In this document: positions 1 to 8,699 of the stretch, piece after piece
How the letters are laid out: every line of letters starts with the position of its first letter
Numbering within the stretch: position 1 is the first letter of the stretch
Assembly (NCBI GenBank): GCA_002816585.1
Contig: MUCT01000042.1
Span: 1-35,627 of the forward strand
Direction: 5' to 3'
Length of the DNA: 35,627 bases
Origin: SAR202 cluster bacterium Io17-Chloro-G6
GTDB taxonomy: Bacteria; Chloroflexota; Dehalococcoidia; UBA3495
Position numbers and translations under genes: made by a program
The notes under the pieces: model-generated
Told to the model about the DNA's origin: nothing
The model's input: the letters and a program-made list of their open reading frames with translations, nothing else
Databases searched by the model: none

Positions 1-186
1 GTGGTGTCAAGCGTTTTTACAATTGAAATATTTCTCTAATCAGATACGCAGGGGATGGCGGCTCGGCTGCGGAAATTCAGCGGCAGTTCCGTCCCAAGAC
101 GAAGTAAGCGGAAGGTGGCGGTCTGGAAAAGAGTCGGCCGTGACATCGGCCAGCAATCGCAGGGAAGGAGGGTGGAAGATCCGAGG

Positions 187-1422
187 TTATGGACCGGCTG
201 TATAGACCCCGAAAGTGAAGGCGAACAACTCAAAATCGGCGGAATTGGAGCTCATCCGCAGCTTATGGCCACGCGTATAGCTAGGGTGAGCCACCAAGTT
301 GTACATCCTGGGTTCAACGACACTAAGGTAGCTTTCGCCATTCTCACCTATGACGATGTCATCACCCTTGTTTTCCGGGGTGAGAAATTGACCGTCGATA
401 GTGACCCTCACTTTGTAAGGCCGCTCCGGGGTAGAACCTAACACGGCGTTGACCGTTCGGGCCGAATATATCAAGGAGATGTAGTCCTCGTAATCGGTCG
501 TCGCTTGGCCGTGTCTCACGAGGTCTTCACCCACAAACCAGAAACCGCTGAAGTATATCGAATGAGCCAACATTTCCTTAGGCACTTCAAAATAGATCAC
601 TGCTTCCCGGTCTTGATAGTACTCGGGCTGGCGGACGAAACCGGGTCCCCCGGATTGCGTGTCTGAGAAATCCCGGCCGTACCCGGCGTATAGCTCCCTG
701 GTAATCTCGGCGTTAAGGGACCGCAAGAATTCCGGGTCCAAGTCTTGGTCTGAGAGCGGAGGAAAGCTGTCGCCGTCCAGATTAGCCCCCGCCTCGGCGA
801 GCAATTCTCGGATTTTTTCTTCAGTTTCCGCGTACTGCCCTTCCCCCAAGTGCCGGTACCGCAAGACTCCTTGTTGGTCGATCAAATACTTAGCGGGCCA
901 GACGCGGTTGGAATAGTTGTCCCACGTGACCTGGCCGTTATCAAGGGCCACCGGCCAGGTAATACCGTTTTCCCCGACGGCGTTCGTTACGTTATTGGGG
1001 TCTTTTTCAAAGTCGAACTCTGGGGTGTGCACGCCGACAATGATTAGACCATCGTCGGTATACCTGGAGTGCCATAACTTGAGAAATGGGAAGGTACGGA
1101 TGCAATTGACGCAGGTGTAGGTCCAAAAGTCGATTAAGACCACCTTGCCTCGGGATTCTTTGAGCGCGATCGGTTCGGAGTTGATCCAAGTCAAGATTCC
1201 CTCGATTTCCGGAGCCAGAGTCCCTATTCCAGGGGGTGTGGCCGATGGCCCGGTCTGAGCGCGGGAAGGGCCGGTTGACGACGTGTCTGGCTGCCCTTGG
1301 CTAGTCCCTCCGCTTTCCGCCTTGTCGGACCCGAAAGGCTGAATGATCGCCAGTGTGGTCACCGCTACTATCAGGGTTGTCGCTACGACAGCGATGAAGA
1401 TGTACCTATTTGCTACACGCAC
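187..1422 (-). CDS. Membrane-anchored thioredoxin-like protein (TlpA/DipZ C-terminal type)
   Basis: Probably a thiol-disulfide oxidoreductase acting outside the cytoplasmic membrane. Residues 7-28 form one hydrophobic anchor. A Ser/Thr/Gly/Pro-rich linker follows (about 31-66), then a thioredoxin fold (about 68-215) with the active-site pair C104-V-N-C107 in the context FWTYTCVNCIRT, which is typical of DipZ and its relatives, and the conserved W-P before AKYLID. Residues from about 270 to the end form a beta-rich extension like the C-terminal module of DipZ. Full DipZ also has an N-terminal CcdA-like multi-span domain; here a single helix replaces it, so the electron donor must be encoded elsewhere. 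The start is GTG, with GGGAAAG upstream as a modest ribosome site. The gene is not in an operon with the permease, since 374 bp separate them. The family is confident, the substrate unknown. Confidence 0.85.
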   Translation of the reverse strand: MRVANRYIFIAVVATTLIVAVTTLAIIQPFGSDKAESGGTSQGQPDTSSTGPSRAQTGPSATPPGIGTLAPEIEGILTWINSEPIALKESRGKVVLIDFWTYTCVNCIRTFPFLKLWHSRYTDDGLIIVGVHTPEFDFEKDPNNVTNAVGENGITWPVALDNGQVTWDNYSNRVWPAKYLIDQQGVLRYRHLGEGQYAETEEKIRELLAEAGANLDGDSFPPLSDQDLDPEFLRSLNAEITRELYAGYGRDFSDTQSGGPGFVRQPEYYQDREAVIYFEVPKEMLAHSIYFSGFWFVGEDLVRHGQATTDYEDYISLIYSARTVNAVLGSTPERPYKVRVTIDGQFLTPENKGDDIVIGENGESYLSVVEPRMYNLVAHPSYTRGHKLRMSSNSADFELFAFTFGVYTAGP

Positions 1423-1796
1423 AATCTCGCGCTCTTTCCCCGCACGCTAACTAGTGTGGTCCATTAGATGATTCGCATTCGCAGATGGATGGAGCGCCAG
1501 GTAGAACGCTGCCCGGAAGCAGCCCAGCGAATGTAGCAACCGCCTCTGCGGACGCCGGGCTGGTAACGCGTGTGCTACCCCCATCAGGATTAACGCCTGG
1601 GTTTGCTATCTGGACCGCGATTTTGGAGGCTCGATCTTGGAGGAAAGTTTAAAATTCCCATTCTTTCTTTCAAGATACAGCATTGGAGGCCGGATGACTC
1701 AGGTGGTAAGAATTAACCGCGTTATCGCAAGTAATTTTCTAAATAGTATCTCATTGGAGCTTTTCTGTTCGCCGAATTCGTCCTTGGCGGTCGGCA
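1423..1796. other. Gene-free stretch between thioredoxin-like gene and ABC permease
   Basis: No convincing gene is visible. It should hold the promoter of the thioredoxin-like gene, but I see no clear -35/-10 pair. The motif TTGGAGG occurs three times on the plus strand (1623, 1637, 1683), and the part around 1640-1760 is more AT-rich than its surroundings. A 44-codon plus-strand frame from 1694 has GGAGG four bases before its ATG but overlaps the 3' end of the permease and resembles nothing known to me. Confidence 0.4.
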
Positions 1797-4700
1797 TCAA
1801 CCGCCACCCCTCAGGATTTCGGCTGCGTTAAGCCGCCGCGCGGCCACTGCGGCAAATCCCACGGACAGGGCTGAAGCCGCCAGCAACCCGGCCAACACAC
1901 CAATCATCAACCAACCTTTGATGGACGGAATCAGCGGCGGGATCGGGGCATCACCCTGGGGCGTCAGGTCCACCAGTTCCAATATCTCAAGACCCGGCCA
2001 GTATCCCATGGCCGCCCCGGCGGCGATGGCCAGAACGGCCACGATCAATCGCTCCGTTGCCAATGACAGGAAGAACTGGCCCCGCGAGAAGCCCAAAACC
2101 CGGGCCACGGCCAGCTCCATGCGGCCCATCCGGATGGACACCAACGCATGAACGGTCAGTGTCAGCAGTACCGCGATGCCGATGGCCACCATGCTAAAGA
2201 TTGTGAGACCGTTCCAGCCACCGCCAGCCAGGGGATTCCGCTCGGCGAACTCTGCCACTGATTCCCGGTCTTTGATGGAGTACAAGCCGGGAATCAGCCC
2301 CGGTATCTGGGAGATGACCTGTTGTCGATCTACAGCCGGTTCCAGTGACAGCCACATCTCACCCGGCCGTTCCAGTGAACCAACGGGCAACCGGCGCATG
2401 TATTCCCTGTAGTCGTCCAAGTCCACCAATATGAACGGTCTCCGGCCGGGGTTCAGCGTTGGGAAATGGCTGGCCAGTCCGACAAACCGCAACGGTACGG
2501 CCAGATTTCCGCTCTCGATCCGGACCTGCTGCCCCAACGAGTAGCCTGGCCCACCGATGGCCGGGATGGGGAACGGGCCCGGCGGCAGGTGGATCCCCCT
2601 TTGGGCGGTGGTGAATGGCTCTTGCCAAGAGAACTGGAGGCCGGCGCTTCCACTCCTGGCCCTTGTTGAAGTTTGTTGGGCTACATCGGAGAATTCGCCC
2701 TGGTTGGCCAGCGGGGCCCATTGAGCCTGCCCTTCGAACCCCTCAATGACTGATCCTTCCGGACCTGAAGACGGGCCAAACACCGTGATATCGTCCAGAT
2801 GCAGGACACCATCGGTTAACCTGGTTGCGCCAGTGGTAAAAAAGAGCGACACCAGTTCAAAGGGCCGCGACGCAAGAGCTGCCGCCTCAGGGAGGTCCCC
2901 GGTGAAAAACTTCCATGGGCCGTCGGTTGCCTTTGCATCGGAGGGTAGTGAGTCGTCTAGCTCCAGAATATTGCCCAAAGGGATTGTTCGATAACTGCCC
3001 GTGGCCGTCATCAACCTGGCCCACAGGTTCAAACTGATTCGCCGGTGCTGTTCGTTCAGGACTGTGGCGTCCACCCATACGCCCAGGGACACCGTGTCCC
3101 CAGGCAAAGGTATCCCGGTTCCTGCCAGATTGGACGAGAAGGGCTCGGGTCTGAGCAGCCTGCTGATCTCTTGGAGGCCCCCCGGAAAAAAATCTTCCCT
3201 GAACCATGCTGCTTCCTCCAATGTCCGGGGCTCCAGCGCCAGCAACTGCACGTTCACGCCCCTCCGGCCCTCCACCGTCGTGACCGATTCTCGGAGTACC
3301 GGGCTGACCGCCCTTGCTCCAGTTATCGACCCCAATTTCTCTGGGGCGTCGGCGGGTAGGCCGGTGCCTTTCACCACGATGTCGCCACCCACACTATAGC
3401 GGGCCTGATCACTTTGGCCCTGAGACAAGCTGGACTGGAATGTCGCTCCGAATACGCCCAACGCCGCCGCCAGCATCAGGAGAATCGCCAGGGCGCCGTG
3501 GGGGATGGGGTCACGGGCCAGCCGGAAAAGGGAGAACTGGAACCAGACGGCGCCGGCGCGGGCTCCAGCCCAGGAGAGAAACCGGATTACCAGGGGCAGT
3601 AGGCGCAGCAGCAAGACGGCGGCGGCAAGGAGTCCCATCACCGGTCCCAAGACCAAGGTCGGGTCCACGCTTAGACCTTGGGACGCCAGTTCTTCAGCCA
3701 CGAACCCGTTCTGCCCTCGCACCTGATACCAGATGAGCACCACTACCAGGACCGCTAAGATGTCCAGATAATAACGGTGCAGGAACGGTGTCGTGGGCGG
3801 CCTGGCTCTCAATAGTAGGGTTTCCAGAGTACCCATCTTGGCCCGGCCCACGGCGGTGGTCAGTAACACCAGCAGGGCCATGACACCCCCCAATGCGCCC
3901 ATCCAGAACATATCGCCGGCCAGACCCAGGGGGATGGGGCTGGCGAACTCGCCCATTGGATTGATGGTGTCCAAAAGCAGGAAATTGACGATGGCCCAGG
4001 CCAAGAATGGCCCGGCTATCATGGCGGCTAACGCGACAAAACCCTCAGCCATTGCCAGCACTCCGCTCACCTGGACTACGCTGGCGCCGCGGCTGCGCAG
4101 CAGGCCTGCCTCCTCGGCCTGGCTGCGGCCCAAGCTGCCGGTGATCAGCGCCAAGAAATACAGCACCACCACCACGACCAGTGAGAGGTAAATGTAGAGG
4201 GGCACTTTGGCCAGGGTGAAGGCCCGATTGTATTCATCAACAGTGCGGCCCAGGCGGCTTGACACCAGGGTGCGGGGGTACCGCTTGTTCAGGTCCGTCT
4301 CCAAGCCATCTAACTGCCGCTTCACCTCGTCGGCGTTGCCCGAGGTAAGGTAGCCGGAGTCCAAAAACAGGTAGAACGAAAAGTTGCCCACCAGCATCGG
4401 ATACCGGGCTCCAACGCCCTGGAAGAAGGCCTCTTCGGTGACGAACAACGGAACTACCACCGACTCGCCAGCCGAGCCAACGGTAATGAGGTTGAAGTAG
4501 GCCGGAGCCCCCATCCAGTATTCCTCGCGGGGGTCGATGGGCTCGGCCAAGCCTACCACCCTGAGGACGAGACGCTCAGGCGAACCCCGAATCGGCGCCA
4601 GAGTCACCTGGTCGCCCACATCAAGACCCAACTGATTTGACGTCCCAACGCCGATCACCGTCTCGATATCATTTTGTTGTTCGTGGTCCCCAATCTCCGG

Positions 4701-5129
4701 CCAGCGGCCTTGGGTGAGGTTGCTGTGCTCGGCGAAGCCGGTGAGAAAAAAGGGCCGGCCCGACGGATCCTGCGATGCGGGCGTGTTTAACATGCGCAGA
4801 TTAGAGAGAGTGATCCCTAGGCGTTCGGTGCTCCGAAGCATCGGCCCAACCCGGGTATCGGACGCGTCTTGGACCAGTCGCTCCAAGGGTAGGTAGTCGG
4901 CCCTCCCCACCGGCCGGTTCTGGGCTGTGATTTGGGCGTTCAGCACCTTGGGGCTGAACGATGCCAGGGCGTGGCGCAGGCCGGCCTCGCCAAGAGCACG
5001 GGAGTATAGGGCGCCGGTTGACATGATGGTTACAGAAGCGAGGATCCCAAAGGACGTGACTGACAGCAACAGCCAAGAATGGCGCAGCCGCCGGCGCAAC
5101 AACCAGTAGACCAGGGACAGAAGCTGCAT
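1797..5129 (-). CDS. Large FtsX/MacB-type ABC transporter permease
   Basis: This is an integral membrane permease of the type 7 ABC (MacB/LolCE/FtsX) class, with 1110 residues. The first helix lies at about 18-40, followed by a MacB-like extracytoplasmic domain (about 45-300). A first FtsX core of three or four helices spans about 308-440, containing the cytoplasmic loop EEAGLLRSRGAS, with further helices near 455-470 and 490-520. A second half repeats this plan: a helix at about 543-562, an ectodomain of about 400 residues, and a final FtsX core ending in AAEILRGGG. The second ectodomain contains a stretch like a jelly-roll/carbohydrate-binding module (around LDDITVFGPS and GFEGQAQWAP). This duplicated architecture is known for permeases that move or pull on lipids and envelope proteins rather than import solutes. 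The usual LolD-like ATPase is absent from both sides. The ATG start has GGAGG about 13 bases upstream. Confidence 0.85.
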   Translation of the reverse strand: MQLLSLVYWLLRRRLRHSWLLLSVTSFGILASVTIMSTGALYSRALGEAGLRHALASFSPKVLNAQITAQNRPVGRADYLPLERLVQDASDTRVGPMLRSTERLGITLSNLRMLNTPASQDPSGRPFFLTGFAEHSNLTQGRWPEIGDHEQQNDIETVIGVGTSNQLGLDVGDQVTLAPIRGSPERLVLRVVGLAEPIDPREEYWMGAPAYFNLITVGSAGESVVVPLFVTEEAFFQGVGARYPMLVGNFSFYLFLDSGYLTSGNADEVKRQLDGLETDLNKRYPRTLVSSRLGRTVDEYNRAFTLAKVPLYIYLSLVVVVVLYFLALITGSLGRSQAEEAGLLRSRGASVVQVSGVLAMAEGFVALAAMIAGPFLAWAIVNFLLLDTINPMGEFASPIPLGLAGDMFWMGALGGVMALLVLLTTAVGRAKMGTLETLLLRARPPTTPFLHRYYLDILAVLVVVLIWYQVRGQNGFVAEELASQGLSVDPTLVLGPVMGLLAAAVLLLRLLPLVIRFLSWAGARAGAVWFQFSLFRLARDPIPHGALAILLMLAAALGVFGATFQSSLSQGQSDQARYSVGGDIVVKGTGLPADAPEKLGSITGARAVSPVLRESVTTVEGRRGVNVQLLALEPRTLEEAAWFREDFFPGGLQEISRLLRPEPFSSNLAGTGIPLPGDTVSLGVWVDATVLNEQHRRISLNLWARLMTATGSYRTIPLGNILELDDSLPSDAKATDGPWKFFTGDLPEAAALASRPFELVSLFFTTGATRLTDGVLHLDDITVFGPSSGPEGSVIEGFEGQAQWAPLANQGEFSDVAQQTSTRARSGSAGLQFSWQEPFTTAQRGIHLPPGPFPIPAIGGPGYSLGQQVRIESGNLAVPLRFVGLASHFPTLNPGRRPFILVDLDDYREYMRRLPVGSLERPGEMWLSLEPAVDRQQVISQIPGLIPGLYSIKDRESVAEFAERNPLAGGGWNGLTIFSMVAIGIAVLLTLTVHALVSIRMGRMELAVARVLGFSRGQFFLSLATERLIVAVLAIAAGAAMGYWPGLEILELVDLTPQGDAPIPPLIPSIKGWLMIGVLAGLLAASALSVGFAAVAARRLNAAEILRGGG

Positions 5130-5513
5130 GGAACTTAGCGGTCCTCCATCTGCGCAAATACCCCATTAATGGATTGGCTGAGCGGGACAAAAGTTGCTGA
5201 CGAACTGCTTTTCTTAAGCCGATAGAATACTTGCTTCAGTAAGGAGGATGTTAATTTCTTTGACGATCTTTAGCTTTGAATCTGGACCAGGGAGCCTAAA
5301 GTGGGTGATGACCCCTGGCGCTCGGTTTCGGTGGCGAGTTGGTGCTCGACGAATTCGACTTTCTGCTGATCGAATCCCTCGGTGGCAAGACGCTGTTATT
5401 TTCTTGCGAGTCCAAAGGGGAATGCGGCTTTGGCTGAATTGGCCGCCCGACGGGTGTTAACTGGGGGCTAGTTGCCCGCCCCTCCCACTCTCCTCAGAGC
5501 GTTTACACCCTTT
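5130..5513. other. Gene-free stretch upstream of the ABC permease
   Basis: No intact gene is recognised. A plus-strand frame at 5248-5460 (70 codons) begins with AAGGAGG directly abutting its ATG, leaving no spacing, and its arginine- and tryptophan-rich product looks like noise. A different plus-strand frame over about 5325-5440 reads more protein-like but opens right behind two TGA codons. Together with the neighbouring GYD remnant, this stretch may be decayed coding DNA. Confidence 0.35.
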
Positions 5514-5725
5514 TCCCACAATAGCAGGGAGGCACTTTCTGGGTTTTTCCCGCGCCGTTCCTCGTATGGCGAACAGAATCGCGGACATGCTCTCAATGTC
5601 TGATAATTCGGCGATCACGACCAGGTCTTATTCGCCCAAGGCATGAAGGCATGGTAAAAAGCGTCGACTTTGCCGGCCAATCGGTCGATCAAATCCGTGA
5701 ATCTTGCACCCCGGTCTTGCGGGTG
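5514..5725 (-). pseudogene. Remnant of a GYD-domain protein gene
   Basis: Two frames on the minus strand join into a GYD-family sequence. The upstream part reads RFTDLIDRLAGKVDAFYHA; the downstream part reads LGE-stop-DLVVIAELSDIES and continues through SAILFAIRGTAR to about LPAIVG. GYD proteins are small (about 90-100 residues) and have the core pattern GGKV-AFY-ALGEYD-VVI-E-PD. Two lesions are visible: the 8-mer AAGGCATG is duplicated in tandem (5638-5653), shifting the frame, and the expected Tyr codon of GEYD is TAA (rc of 5628-5630). Removing one 8-mer and reading TAT restores the family motif exactly. The first 15 or so residues are missing or scrambled where the remnant meets the acetyltransferase stop. 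The gene is almost certainly non-functional. The function of GYD proteins is poorly known. Confidence 0.72.
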
Positions 5726-5737
5726 GTTCTACCGCCG

Positions 5738-6928
5738 CTAAAAATTGTGCGGGGTCCAAGGCTTGTGCTGAACAGCGAACATGCGGTCCGCGCGTAGCAA
5801 TGCCCCCGGAGTACATTCATCCACCAAACCTGCTTGGGAAAGTGTGCTGAAACCTACGGCCCCCATGTACGCTGAGGCTAAATTCGAAACGCCAATTACC
5901 AAATCTGGCGATAAATTAGAGGCGCGGCAGACGGCTCCCTCGGGCGACCCTTCCAACTCGAACCGTCCCTCGTTCCAGGGACACATGTCGTCCCTAACCG
6001 CCAATACCAAACGGTCGTGGTGTGTATAACGTCTGAGCTTTAGGGCCCCGGCCACATCTATCAGACGCAGCCACAATCCATCACGAGTCGATCTTTGCAG
6101 CCGCCTTGGGTCTGCCAACAGCCATGGTAGAGGATCATCCACTGGACGCTTGACCGCTTCCGTGGATGAAACGAGGTCCGTATCGAAGCAAAACCGCCAC
6201 AATGAGGTATTCGCCTCACTGGTGGCTGCCATCAATTCATTCACGGTGAGGGTGGTCCCACTGATGCGGTAGGTTACATAGCCGTCCACGCTTCCGTCAT
6301 CTTGATAGGCCGCGTAAAATAGGCCGCCTCGTCCACCTTGATTGTGCTCGGGCGCTCGAGAATCCCGCTCCCACCGGTGCATCGCCCTCTGAAACACGCC
6401 TGGACGGTCCACGGTGCTCCGCCGGAAAACCTCGGGAAGTTCCTTTGTGATGTCTAATGGATCTACGAAAAAGACTCGGCCTGGGCTCTCGAATGGACGG
6501 GCATACCCGTTGTGCTGGCGTTCGATCTTCCATTGCTCGTGCAAAGACCCGATGCCATAACCGAACCTGCCGTAGATTATGCTTTCGGTGGCAAACAGAG
6601 CGGCCATCGGCTCACCGCGCTCGTGGATATCGTTGATCTGGTGGCGCATCATGCTGGTCATCACGCCTTGCCGCCGATGCGTTGGCTGGACAGCGATGTT
6701 GGCCACGCCCGCTATGACCGAAGAAGCGCCCGGTATGGACATCTCAAGCCGGTGCGAGTGAGCGCCGCCAACGATATTCCCTTGGTCGAACACGGCTATA
6801 GAACGATCGAGATCGAAATGCGGCCTCAGTACCTCGGGGTCACCGTCCAACCGGTTGCCATGGGCCCGCGCCTCGGCACGGCACCACGGAACAAACTCGT
6901 CGTCGGTTATGGTCCTCAGTTCTAGCAT
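5738..6928 (-). CDS. Eis-like GNAT family N-acetyltransferase
   Basis: This 396-residue enzyme probably transfers an acetyl group from acetyl-CoA to an amine. The N-terminal GNAT domain carries the acetyl-CoA pyrophosphate loop VQPTHRRQGV (80-89) and the motif YGRFGYG (118-124). That motif matches the place of the general-acid tyrosine in Eis of Mycobacterium. A second GNAT-like half follows, then a C-terminal SCP2-like domain. The protein ends in Phe, as does Eis, whose terminal carboxylate takes part in catalysis. Length and three-domain layout fit the Eis family (about 400 residues). In mycobacteria, Eis acetylates aminoglycosides and host protein; the substrate here cannot be told from sequence. 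The ATG start has GGGAGAG about 9 bases upstream. The gene is divergent from the kinase, with 232 bp between them. Confidence 0.88.
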   Translation of the reverse strand: MLELRTITDDEFVPWCRAEARAHGNRLDGDPEVLRPHFDLDRSIAVFDQGNIVGGAHSHRLEMSIPGASSVIAGVANIAVQPTHRRQGVMTSMMRHQINDIHERGEPMAALFATESIIYGRFGYGIGSLHEQWKIERQHNGYARPFESPGRVFFVDPLDITKELPEVFRRSTVDRPGVFQRAMHRWERDSRAPEHNQGGRGGLFYAAYQDDGSVDGYVTYRISGTTLTVNELMAATSEANTSLWRFCFDTDLVSSTEAVKRPVDDPLPWLLADPRRLQRSTRDGLWLRLIDVAGALKLRRYTHHDRLVLAVRDDMCPWNEGRFELEGSPEGAVCRASNLSPDLVIGVSNLASAYMGAVGFSTLSQAGLVDECTPGALLRADRMFAVQHKPWTPHNF

Positions 6929-7160
6929 CGGGATTGCTCTCCCTGTCCATCAATCAGTTCCACCAAATATATATGAATTCGGTCCATCATCCCACCGTCC
7001 CAGCCACCTGTATATCTATTCTGCGAGCAACGAACGAACGACCCGGCCAAAATGGCCGAGGCGTTAATGCGTCATGTGGTTCCATTTGCGAATATCGGAT
7101 TCGGTGCGCTGTCATACTGAATCATGTCATAATACCGGCAACTTATTAGGCAGATACAAC

Positions 7161-8699
7161 ATGAACGACGAGCAGAAAACCAGGGAACAGCTACTGGAAG
7201 AATTGGAGAGGGAGCGGGAACGCTCGTCGGCGCTCCAAGAGGTATCCAAGAAGGTGGCCGCTGCCCACAACACCGACGAAGTGCTGGACCTGATTGTCAA
7301 CGAAGCCACGCGGCTTCTTGGCGTGTCGGGCGTCATTATTCGATTATTAGAGGGAGATTCACTAATCTTGCGCGCCCGTACAAGCGGAGGCGAAGGCTAC
7401 ACCCCTGAGCCAGACTACGTAGTGGAACAAGGCACAAGTTTGCCGGGCCATGTGATGGCGACCAAGAAGCCACTCTTCGGAGACGATGCCGTACCGCTGC
7501 TTTCTCCAAGGAGACGGCAGTGGATGAATGAGAATGGGTATGACCCAGCAGCGCTTGGCGCAGTTCCCCTGTCGGCCAATGACCAGTCCATTGGCACCAT
7601 TTCCGTGGCGGATTATTTCCACCACGGACGACGTTTCACTGAGGACGAAATCGCCTTATTGATGGCCTTCGCAGACCAGGCATCCTTGGCGCTGGAGAAA
7701 GCCCGGCTATTGAACGAGGCGGAACAGGAGAAGGAACGGTCTGACGCCCTCTACCGGGTCTCTAACCTGCTTGCGGGCGCTCACGACACCGATGAGGTGT
7801 TGAACCTGATTGTCAATGAGGCTGCCAGGCTCGTCGGCGCGAGTGGCGCGATAATGCGGCTGTTGGAGGGAGATACATTAGTGGCACGCGCCGCTACGGA
7901 GACCGCGGCGGATTATTATGAGACCACTAGGGACATTGTTCCCCTCTCAGAAGACAAGAAGACTCCGGTGGCTCACGTGATGGCCACAAAGAAACCCTTG
8001 TTCGGAGACGATTTAGCCAACATGCGGCATCCAGAACTTCTTCGGTCGTTCGAAGAGCGAGGACGTGACCCAGCAGCAGGGGCTGTCGTCCCACTCTTGG
8101 CGAATGGCCAGGCCATCGGCGTTTTTTCGGTTGCGGACTACACCAGTAATCGCCGCTTCACCGAGGATGAAGTATCGCTTCTCTCCGCCTTCGCCGACCA
8201 GGCATCTCTGGCGCTGGAAAAGGCACGGCTAATGAACGAGGCAGAGCGGGAGAAGGAACGCTCGGATGCCCTCTACCAGGTGTCCAACCGTCTGGCCGGG
8301 GCCCACGATACCGACGAGGTGCTGGACCTGATCGTCAACGAGGCGGCACGGCTTGTTGGCGCGGCTGGCGCGTATATCAGGTTGTTGGAGGGCGACTTGC
8401 TGGTGCCCCGGGCCGTCACGCGATCGGCGGCAGACCTCGTTGCCGGACTTGAAAAATCTGATGTGGTCATGTCAGTTGGGGAAGGCATCATGGGTCGAGC
8501 GATGGCCACCAAAGAACCTATTACTGTTGAGGACATGGAAGATGAAATGGCCCACCCACAAGGGCGTCTCGTGGCCAAAGAGCTTGGTTTCCTTGGAGCC
8601 GCTGCAGTCCCTCTGATCGCCAATGACCGGTATATGGGGTGCTGGCCGTGGTTGACAACCGCATCCGCCGCTTCACCGAGGATGAAGTCTCTCTCTTAA
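7161..8699 (+). CDS. Multi-GAF hybrid histidine kinase, 5' part (frameshifted)
   Basis: This is the N-terminal portion of a very large sensor kinase. The ATG at 7161 begins [15 protein letters not shown], a charged helix; the frame is open further upstream but that sequence is not protein-like. GAF1 (about residues 20-185), GAF2 (about 193-360) and most of GAF3 (about 366 onward) are present, each beginning with a near-copy of [21 protein letters not shown] and ending in [25 protein letters not shown]. The frame derails at the G-run 8636-8639: GGGG is present where GGGGG would continue as MGVLAVVDN, and the ribosome would end after about 20 wrong residues. GAF domains bind small ligands (cyclic nucleotides, haem, bilin) or act as dimer relays; no chromophore cysteine is evident. 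Together with the next two segments this makes one gene of about 1,923 codons. Confidence 0.85.
   Translation: MNDEQKTREQLLEELERERERSSALQEVSKKVAAAHNTDEVLDLIVNEATRLLGVSGVIIRLLEGDSLILRARTSGGEGYTPEPDYVVEQGTSLPGHVMATKKPLFGDDAVPLLSPRRRQWMNENGYDPAALGAVPLSANDQSIGTISVADYFHHGRRFTEDEIALLMAFADQASLALEKARLLNEAEQEKERSDALYRVSNLLAGAHDTDEVLNLIVNEAARLVGASGAIMRLLEGDTLVARAATETAADYYETTRDIVPLSEDKKTPVAHVMATKKPLFGDDLANMRHPELLRSFEERGRDPAAGAVVPLLANGQAIGVFSVADYTSNRRFTEDEVSLLSAFADQASLALEKARLMNEAEREKERSDALYQVSNRLAGAHDTDEVLDLIVNEAARLVGAAGAYIRLLEGDLLVPRAVTRSAADLVAGLEKSDVVMSVGEGIMGRAMATKEPITVEDMEDEMAHPQGRLVAKELGFLGAAAVPLIANDRYMGCWPWLTTASAASPRMKSLS

Noticed and set aside
55..441. 128-codon plus-strand frame at the left edge
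   Set aside because: It lies largely antisense to the conserved 3' end of the thioredoxin-like gene, has no ribosome site and a noise-like composition.
1637..1831. Plus-strand frame of 64 codons with TTGGAGG motifs around it
   Set aside because: It overlaps the end of the permease gene, resembles no family and the internal ATG frame is too short to support.
5248..5460. 70-codon frame behind a strong AAGGAGG
   Set aside because: The ATG abuts the ribosome site with no spacer, and the translated product is Arg/Trp-rich and not protein-like.
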